A stretch of 38,147 nt of DNA from Bacillota bacterium (GTDB taxonomy: Bacteria; Bacillota; Clostridia; Peptostreptococcales; Anaerovoracaceae). Within the stretch, counting starts at the first letter, position 1; each line of letters starts with the position of its first letter. Below are positions 33,742 to 38,147 of the stretch, piece by piece. The notes under the pieces are model-generated. The model ran no database searches. It worked only from the letters and a program-made list of their open reading frames with translations, and was not told the DNA's origin. The position numbers and the translations under genes are program-made. The DNA is taken from NCBI GenBank assembly GCA_017433375.1, contig JAFRHG010000016.1, forward strand, positions 1 through 38,147, given 5' to 3'.

Positions 33742-33784
33742 TTTGGATACTCTTAAAACCCCCCACGTCTTTCGGGTATCCAAA
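33742..33784. repeat. 43-nt element with perfect 9-bp inverted ends
   Basis: TTTGGATAC (33742-33750) and GTATCCAAA (33776-33784). TTTGGATACCC also occurs near 34090 and 34154. Possibly a second family of short hairpin elements. Confidence 0.5.
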
Positions 33785-33838
33785 GTTTCTTGGGGTCTGC
33801 CCGATATGCGGACGCAGGATGCATTCCAGACGTGGGGC

Positions 33839-33878
33839 AGTTTGCCGAATTGGCCATCAGACAGCGATTCGGCATAGT
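33839..33878. repeat. 40-nt hairpin element, copy 5
   Basis: Ends AGTTTGCCGAA/TTCGGCATAGT around 18 nt; an 8-bp perfect core TGCCGAAT/ATTCGGCA. Same length and layout as copy 2. Confidence 0.65.
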
Positions 33879-33892
33879 GGACATCACTTGCC

Positions 33893-33932
33893 AGTATGCC
33901 GAATCGGTAGAAAACGGGGTTTTTGACATACT
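33893..33932 (+). repeat. 40-nt hairpin element, copy 6
   Basis: Begins AGTATGCCGAA and ends TTTTGACATACT, like copies 3 and 4, although the inner stem is weaker. Fourteen nt from copy 5. Confidence 0.75.
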
Positions 33933-34027
33933 GAGACAGTCGAATACCTCAGAATTTCTGTGTTTTTCTGTAAATATACACTGCACCTCTGCATACTCAC
34001 AAATTCATTCATCCCGCATACATCGGT

Positions 34028-34067
34028 ATTATGCCGAAACACGCGTTTTATCGTGATACGGCAAAAT
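34028..34067. repeat. 40-nt hairpin element, copy 7 (degenerate)
   Basis: Ends ATTATGCCGAA and TACGGCAAAAT around 18 nt; inner CACG/CGTG can pair. Confidence 0.5.
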
Positions 34068-34167
34068 CCCCCAACTCCAACCCAGAATACTTTGGATACC
34101 CATTTTTCACGATACCGGCTCGAGCGGTCCATCCGAAAGACCGGCAATGATGTTTTGGATACCCATG

Positions 34168-34258
34168 AAAACAGCATGCCCGCATTTCGCGGAGCATGCT
34201 GTTTTCTAAAGAATAGTTAGGATGGTTGGCTTGGTTGTTGGTCAGCCGCTTTGCGGCT
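34168..34258 (-). terminator. Shared 3' UTR with terminator, paralogue D
   Basis: AGCCGC/GCGGCT (34244-34258) directly after the stop. The terminator is a perfect 12-bp stem AAAACAGCATGC/GCATGCTGTTTT (34168-34179/34194-34205) with an inner CCGC/GCGG. Confidence 0.8.
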
Positions 34259-34259
34259 G

Positions 34260-36419
34260 CTACTTGACTGTGATCTTGAAGGTGGTGTACACGCCGTTCT
34301 GGGCGTAAGCGTAGATGGTGCAGGTCCCCGCTCCTTTCGCGGTGACTTTGCCCTTCTTGCTCACAACCACGACGTTCGGGTTGGAGGATTCCCAAGACAC
34401 GACTCTGTGCCGGGCGACTCTCTTCTTACCCTTGACCTCCTTCACCTTCAGCTTCTTGGTCTTGCCGGCGTTCAGGGTGTACTTCGCCTTCTTCGTCGGC
34501 TTCACCCTTTTGACGGCCTTGTCGTTTCCTCTCTTGCCCTTGGTGGTGACGTGGACCGTCTTGGAGATGGCGACCACTCTGCCGTTCTTGTCGACGGCCG
34601 TCACGAGGAACTTGTAGTAGGTTCCCTTCTTCAGCTTCTTGCCGAGGATGTCCGACGGAACGTACTTGAAGGTGTTCGCGTTGAACTCCTTGAGCTTGAC
34701 GTATTTGTATTTCTTGCCCTTGGTGTTGCACTGGTTGCCGTAGACCACATACTTGGCTGCACCCAGCTTCGGATCCGTCCACTTCAGAAGAATCTTCTTC
34801 TTGCCTTTGGAAACGCCTCTGGCCTTCAGCAGTCCGAAGGTGGATCCGGCAAGGTCACCGTCGTTGTCCAGGTTGTTGACCATCTTATTGAACTCTTCTT
34901 CCTTAGGTGTCTTGGGATCATCCTTCTTCTCCGGGTCTTCATCTCCCTTGGGGGTGATGACAGGCGTGTGTTCAAAGGCGACCTTGTTCTCCACCAGGTA
35001 CTTTCCGGAAACACTGCCCTTGCCATCCTTATCGATGGTCACGGTGTAGGTCACGCCATTCGCCTCCGTCGTCGCGATCTTTCCCTTGGCGGGGATGTCC
35101 AGGATCTGTCCATTGACAGTGATCAGCGCGATATCATAGCCGGCATTGGGGATGTCCTTCACTTCGAAGGTGAGGGCTTCACCGTCGGTCTGATCCGGGA
35201 GTGGAACTGTGCCGCCGAGCAGATTCCTCACAGTCATTACGTCACTTGCATTGATTTCACCGTCGGCATTCGCATCGGCGTTCCGCGCCTTTCTCTGGGA
35301 CTCTTTGTCCTCGCCCGGTGTTTCACGCATGATTTCATAAATGGCATCTACATCCGCAGCTGTGATCATCTTGTCACAATCCGCATCTCCCCGGAAAGTC
35401 CAGTCGTCGATCTTGCCGTTGCTGTCTGCTTTGGCCTCGAGGGTCGGAGTGATGAGCCTGGTGAGTACAAGTTTGCCTTCAACAACCTGGATTTCGTATC
35501 CCTCGAATTTCGATACAGCTTTGGGCGTGCCTGTGACGTTATTGATAAGTATGATTTTATCACCGGCTTTATATTCGGGAAGGGGACCGGCAACTGAGAT
35601 AGTCATGTCGGTCAGATCAACTGGGCTTGTAGCCGTGAGGACAGTATCTCCGCCAGCGATGTCTTCCGGCAGATCGAAATCCAGAGCCTCAAAATTCTGG
35701 ACACCATTCACAGAACCTTTGCCTTTCACTTTGAGAGTATTGCCCGTGATACAGTCCTTGGTCTCGGTCTCGGTCCCGAAGAGTACTCCTCCGCAAACAT
35801 CACCTCCGATATAATAGTTTTTATTCAGCACGACTGTGTTGTTTATAGCGTTACCGGAAATGCTAGTGCCTCCCCGTACATCGCTGCCAACAGTGCCCCC
35901 GGAAACGGTGACTGTGTTGTTTGCAGCGTTACCGGAAACGGATTGTCCGCCCGCTATGTACTCATTAACAATGCCTCCCGAAAGGGTGACTGTGTTGTCC
36001 GAGGAGCTGTCCCCGTCGCCGCCACATACCCAGGCGTCTATTGTACCGCCTGAAATGATGACTTCATTGGCATTGGCAGCACCGCCCCCACTGCCACCTA
36101 TTAAGGGTCCCGTAGTGCCTCCCGTAACTTCGACTTTATTATTATTGCTGTTAGCATTGATGCTAGAGCCGCCTATGGCTTGCCTCACACTGCCGGCATT
36201 TATGGACACCCTGGCATTGCTTACATCATTGTCATAATCTAGTTTGCCGTAAACGCCACTACAGTCTTGGTCGATGGTGACTTGATAGGGTTCCATTCCA
36301 ATGTAGTTCTCACCTTCCCAAATTCCTCCACTGTTGGCGGCAAAGGCAGCCGCCGGCAGCCCCAGAATCATCGTGAGCCCAACCAGAATGCCAAAGAAAC
36401 GGTTGATTTTTTTGTTCAT
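34260..36419 (-). CDS. Secreted beta-helix/dockerin-like/Ig-like protein, paralogue D
   Basis: A 719-residue exported protein. Signal peptide 1-28 (MNKKINRFFGILVGL, PAAAFAAN). About 60-230 holds beta-helix-type repeats of the form N-x-V-x-V-S-G-G-x-V-x-x-x-V-x-G-G. One dockerin-like module follows near 330-415 (DWTFRGDADCDKMITAAD, NADANADGEINASD), then the LTFEVKD..VTYTVTIDKDGKGSVSGK domain and the common Fn3-like, lysine-rich and BIG2-like tail. The tail matches paralogue C almost base for base, while the middle is closer to paralogue B (RKARNADAN, HTPxITPKGDEDP), so the gene is a mosaic. AGGAGGATA precedes the start. Probably surface-associated, ligand unknown. Confidence 0.83.
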   Translation of the reverse strand: MNKKINRFFGILVGLTMILGLPAAAFAANSGGIWEGENYIGMEPYQVTIDQDCSGVYGKLDYDNDVSNARVSINAGSVRQAIGGSSINANSNNNKVEVTGGTTGPLIGGSGGGAANANEVIISGGTIDAWVCGGDGDSSSDNTVTLSGGIVNEYIAGGQSVSGNAANNTVTVSGGTVGSDVRGGTSISGNAINNTVVLNKNYYIGGDVCGGVLFGTETETKDCITGNTLKVKGKGSVNGVQNFEALDFDLPEDIAGGDTVLTATSPVDLTDMTISVAGPLPEYKAGDKIILINNVTGTPKAVSKFEGYEIQVVEGKLVLTRLITPTLEAKADSNGKIDDWTFRGDADCDKMITAADVDAIYEIMRETPGEDKESQRKARNADANADGEINASDVMTVRNLLGGTVPLPDQTDGEALTFEVKDIPNAGYDIALITVNGQILDIPAKGKIATTEANGVTYTVTIDKDGKGSVSGKYLVENKVAFEHTPVITPKGDEDPEKKDDPKTPKEEEFNKMVNNLDNDGDLAGSTFGLLKARGVSKGKKKILLKWTDPKLGAAKYVVYGNQCNTKGKKYKYVKLKEFNANTFKYVPSDILGKKLKKGTYYKFLVTAVDKNGRVVAISKTVHVTTKGKRGNDKAVKRVKPTKKAKYTLNAGKTKKLKVKEVKGKKRVARHRVVSWESSNPNVVVVSKKGKVTAKGAGTCTIYAYAQNGVYTTFKITVK

Positions 36420-36535
36420 GTTTATATCCTCCTGTCAATCTGCGATGAATTGACCACATTTCTTTCATTCTGCTTCTGCGATTTCAGCTTCGTTTCTTGC
36501 GCTGTGCTCAATTAATCTACCGAATTAGTATGGCT

Positions 36536-36564
36536 ATTATAAGCAGACGGTTTCCCAGCGTCAA
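36536..36564 (-). promoter_or_regulatory. Promoter of paralogue D
   Basis: Minus-strand TTGACG (36559-36564), 17-nt spacer, TATAAT (36536-36541). The leader of about 115 nt is homologous to that of paralogue B. Confidence 0.88.
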
Positions 36565-36601
36565 TCCACCATTTCTGGACTTTTTGAGTATACTTTGACG
36601 A

Positions 36602-36630
36602 TTTACAAGGTTATATGAAAATGCTATAAT
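36602..36630 (+). promoter_or_regulatory. Promoter of the HAD phosphatase gene
   Basis: TTTACA (36602-36607), 17-nt spacer, perfect TATAAT (36625-36630), 41 nt before the start codon. It is divergent from the paralogue D promoter. Confidence 0.75.
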
Positions 36631-36671
36631 ACTGCCATCGGTTATCCCACAGCAACGAAAGGACCAGCTCC

Positions 36672-37343
36672 ATGCCCGTCTCATCCAAAACCCGGCCCGA
36701 AGACTTCCCCTTCCTGATCTTTGACTTTGACGGAACCATCGCCGACTCCAACGATGTCTACGACGATTTCTACCGGAATATGTTTTCCCGCTACGGCATC
36801 CCCGAGGATCCCGATTACAGCGAGGAGCAGAAAACCATGACCCACGGCGTCTTCTGCCGGAGTATTTCCGATCGCATTCACGGGGCGCTCACCGAAGAGC
36901 AGGTGGCCCGGCAGCTGGAGGATTACCTGATCGACTACTACAGCAACCGGGTTCCTTTCATGCCCGGCGCCCGGGAGTACCTGACCCGCATCGACAGCCT
37001 GGGCACCCCTAAGTCCATCGTTACCGCCACGCCGCGCCATCTGATTCTGATGGCCCTGGAGCATCTGGGTCTGACGGACTGCTTCATCGACGTGGTTTCC
37101 CCGGAGATGGTGGGCGGCCGGGATAAGTCCTTCCCCGACATCTATGAAAAGGCAATGGCGCTCATGGGTCACTCCGTCCCGACGGATTTCTGCGTCTACG
37201 ACGATGCGGTTGCAGCCATCCACACGGCGAAGGCCCTGGGGATGTTCACCGTAGGCCTTGCCGACCCCATCGCCAAAGGACAAAAAGAAGCCATGGAGAA
37301 GAGCTGTGATCTCTTCATCCATGACTTCCGCGAATTGCTTTAG
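36672..37343 (+). CDS. HAD-superfamily phosphatase (phosphoglycolate phosphatase-like)
   Basis: A 223-residue cytoplasmic hydrolase. Motif I is FLIFDFDGTIADS (nucleophile Asp18, acid/base Asp20). The helical cap follows (residues about 27-100), then motif II SIVTATPR, the motif III lysine in GGRDKSFPD, and motif IV FCVYDDAVAAIHTAKALGM. The cap type matches the phosphoglycolate phosphatase/beta-phosphoglucomutase subgroup; the substrate is not predictable. AAAGGA precedes the ATG. Its 3' end is only 10 nt from the end of the convergent secreted-protein gene, and no terminator lies between. Confidence 0.87.
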   Translation: MPVSSKTRPEDFPFLIFDFDGTIADSNDVYDDFYRNMFSRYGIPEDPDYSEEQKTMTHGVFCRSISDRIHGALTEEQVARQLEDYLIDYYSNRVPFMPGAREYLTRIDSLGTPKSIVTATPRHLILMALEHLGLTDCFIDVVSPEMVGGRDKSFPDIYEKAMALMGHSVPTDFCVYDDAVAAIHTAKALGMFTVGLADPIAKGQKEAMEKSCDLFIHDFRELL

Positions 37344-37353
37344 CGGGTGCAGC

Positions 37354-38147
37354 CTATTTCACCTTAACCTTCTTTATGGTGGACCACCTGGAGACGTGTT
37401 TGACGCCGCCGATGTCCTTATAGGCGCGCACCTGCACGTAGTAGGTGGTGCCGGACTGCAGGCCCTTGACCTTCAGCGAAGTCTTCGTCTTCTTGACCGT
37501 CTTGGTTACCGGTGCGGAGAAGTCTCTGGTCAGGCTGTACTGAACCTGTATTTTCGCGATTTTCTTCAGGTTCTTTTTTTTGGGCTTCTTCCACTTAACG
37601 GTAAAGCTCTTTTTGGCCTTCTTGACGCTGCCGATCTTCACTGTCGGCAGGTCAACGATTTCCTGGTTAGCGGGGGTCGGGTTCACGGTCGGAGTCGTGG
37701 ATCCGCCGCCGGGAGTGCCGCCACCGGATGATTTCTCTTTGATGACAAAGGACAGTTTCACCTCGCCGGTGTATTCGTTGCCTTTACCCGTCACGATGAC
37801 ATCATAGGTGCCGGCATTCGTTCCACCCTCATTGGTCAGGGTATAGTCGGTCCCTTCGATCAGCAGCTTCTCTCCGTCCGTCACCTTTACCTCCGGCTTC
37901 TGCAGGCTGCCCGTATAGGTTGTCTCTGCCGGATTCAGGGTAACATTATCCTTCCTCAGCGTCCTCTTCACTATTTCGAAGTCGACTGAAGGGCTCCCCA
38001 TGTAGTTGCCTTTGCCTCTCACGGTGACGGGATAGGTGCCGGCATTCGTTCCACCCTCATTGGTCAGGGTATAGTCGGTCCCTTCGACCAGAATCGCCTC
38101 TCCGTCCTTCACCTTTACCTCCGGCTTCTGCAGGCTGCCCGTATAGG
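37354..38147 (-). CDS. Secreted repeat protein with Fn3-like C-terminus (5' end outside window)
   Basis: The frame is open to the right edge, so only the C-terminal 263 residues or so are seen; the ATG-like start at 38112 is a GTG inside a repeat and is not the true start. The visible part has a 76-residue unit (YTGSLQKPEVKV.DGE..L.EGTDYTLTNEGGTNAGTY) of the MBG/Ig-like type, present once in full and partly again at the edge. A Gly/Ser/Thr/Pro linker (SSGGGTPGGGSTTPTVNPTP) and a lysine-rich Fn3-like domain (SFTVKWKKPKKKNLKK, GLQSGTTYYVQVRAYKDIGGVKHVSRW) follow. The tail resembles that of the 890-residue secreted protein, not the BIG2-type tail of paralogues A-D. Exported location is inferred from the domains. 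Confidence 0.8.
   Translation of the reverse strand, partial: YTGSLQKPEVKVKDGEAILVEGTDYTLTNEGGTNAGTYPVTVRGKGNYMGSPSVDFEIVKRTLRKDNVTLNPAETTYTGSLQKPEVKVTDGEKLLIEGTDYTLTNEGGTNAGTYDVIVTGKGNEYTGEVKLSFVIKEKSSGGGTPGGGSTTPTVNPTPANQEIVDLPTVKIGSVKKAKKSFTVKWKKPKKKNLKKIAKIQVQYSLTRDFSAPVTKTVKKTKTSLKVKGLQSGTTYYVQVRAYKDIGGVKHVSRWSTIKKVKVK
37809..38147 (-). repeat. 228-bp in-frame tandem repeat (partial)
   Basis: 37809-37861 recurs almost exactly at 38037-38089, and 37872-37920 at 38100-38147, giving a period of 228 bp (76 codons). At least the start of a further unit is at the window edge. Intervening codons have diverged. Confidence 0.88.

Larger units (their letters stand above)
33632..34259. other. Intergenic region rich in hairpin elements
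   Basis: A 628-nt non-coding stretch between paralogues C and D. It holds the promoter of C, the 43-nt element, three 40-nt elements and the 3' UTR of D. Short frames inside have no ribosome sites. Confidence 0.6.

Overview
The window looks like chromosomal DNA of a fairly GC-rich, Gram-positive (Clostridia-type) anaerobe. This is inferred from strong AGGAGG ribosome sites, TTGACx-17-TATAAT promoters, a lipoprotein signal, PepV and DUF348/G5/3D wall proteins, an ArgR-like operator, and large lysine-rich secreted proteins ending in Fn3-like or Ig-like domains. There are no rRNA or tRNA genes, no classic insertion sequence and no CRISPR array.

Layout. 1-4102: a four-gene plus-strand operon (branched-chain-type solute-binding lipoprotein, NifU-domain protein, PepV-type dipeptidase, G5/3D wall protein), ending at a bidirectional terminator. 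4209-8393: a very large acidic zinc-ribbon membrane protein on the minus strand. 8674-10163: homoserine dehydrogenase and a SEC-C protein. 10233-12262: rdgB and a YihY-type membrane protein, overlapping by 4 nt. 12678-18780: two orphan PD-(D/E)XK-like proteins, a secreted repeat protein and an Rpn-family nuclease, with a cluster of short hairpin elements between them. 18985-21327: D-2-hydroxyacid dehydrogenase, PAP2 phosphatase and a QueG-like Fe-S protein. 21551-24204: argG-argH behind a promoter with ArgR-like boxes. 24436-36419: an array of four paralogous secreted proteins (signal peptide, often a beta-helix-like repeat, dockerin-like modules, lysine-rich Fn3-like and Ig-like C-terminus), plus one truncated relative and a second Rpn-family gene. 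36672-38147: a HAD phosphatase and the 3' part of another secreted repeat protein.

The most striking signal is not a gene. The octamer AAAGGCAA, usually followed by C or T, occurs 40 times by hand count on both strands. About one copy would be expected by chance. Copies occur in all six frames of genes and in intergenic DNA, about once per kilobase. This density and lack of strand bias resemble the DNA uptake sequences of Pasteurellaceae and Neisseriaceae; the function here is unknown.

A second signal is a family of seven hairpin elements, each exactly 40 nt, in two intergenic clusters. The secreted-protein array also shows recent gene conversion of its 3' ends, a shared promoter cassette and a promoter-cassette fusion that truncated one gene. 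Together with the two Rpn-family genes, this suggests an actively recombining surface-protein locus.
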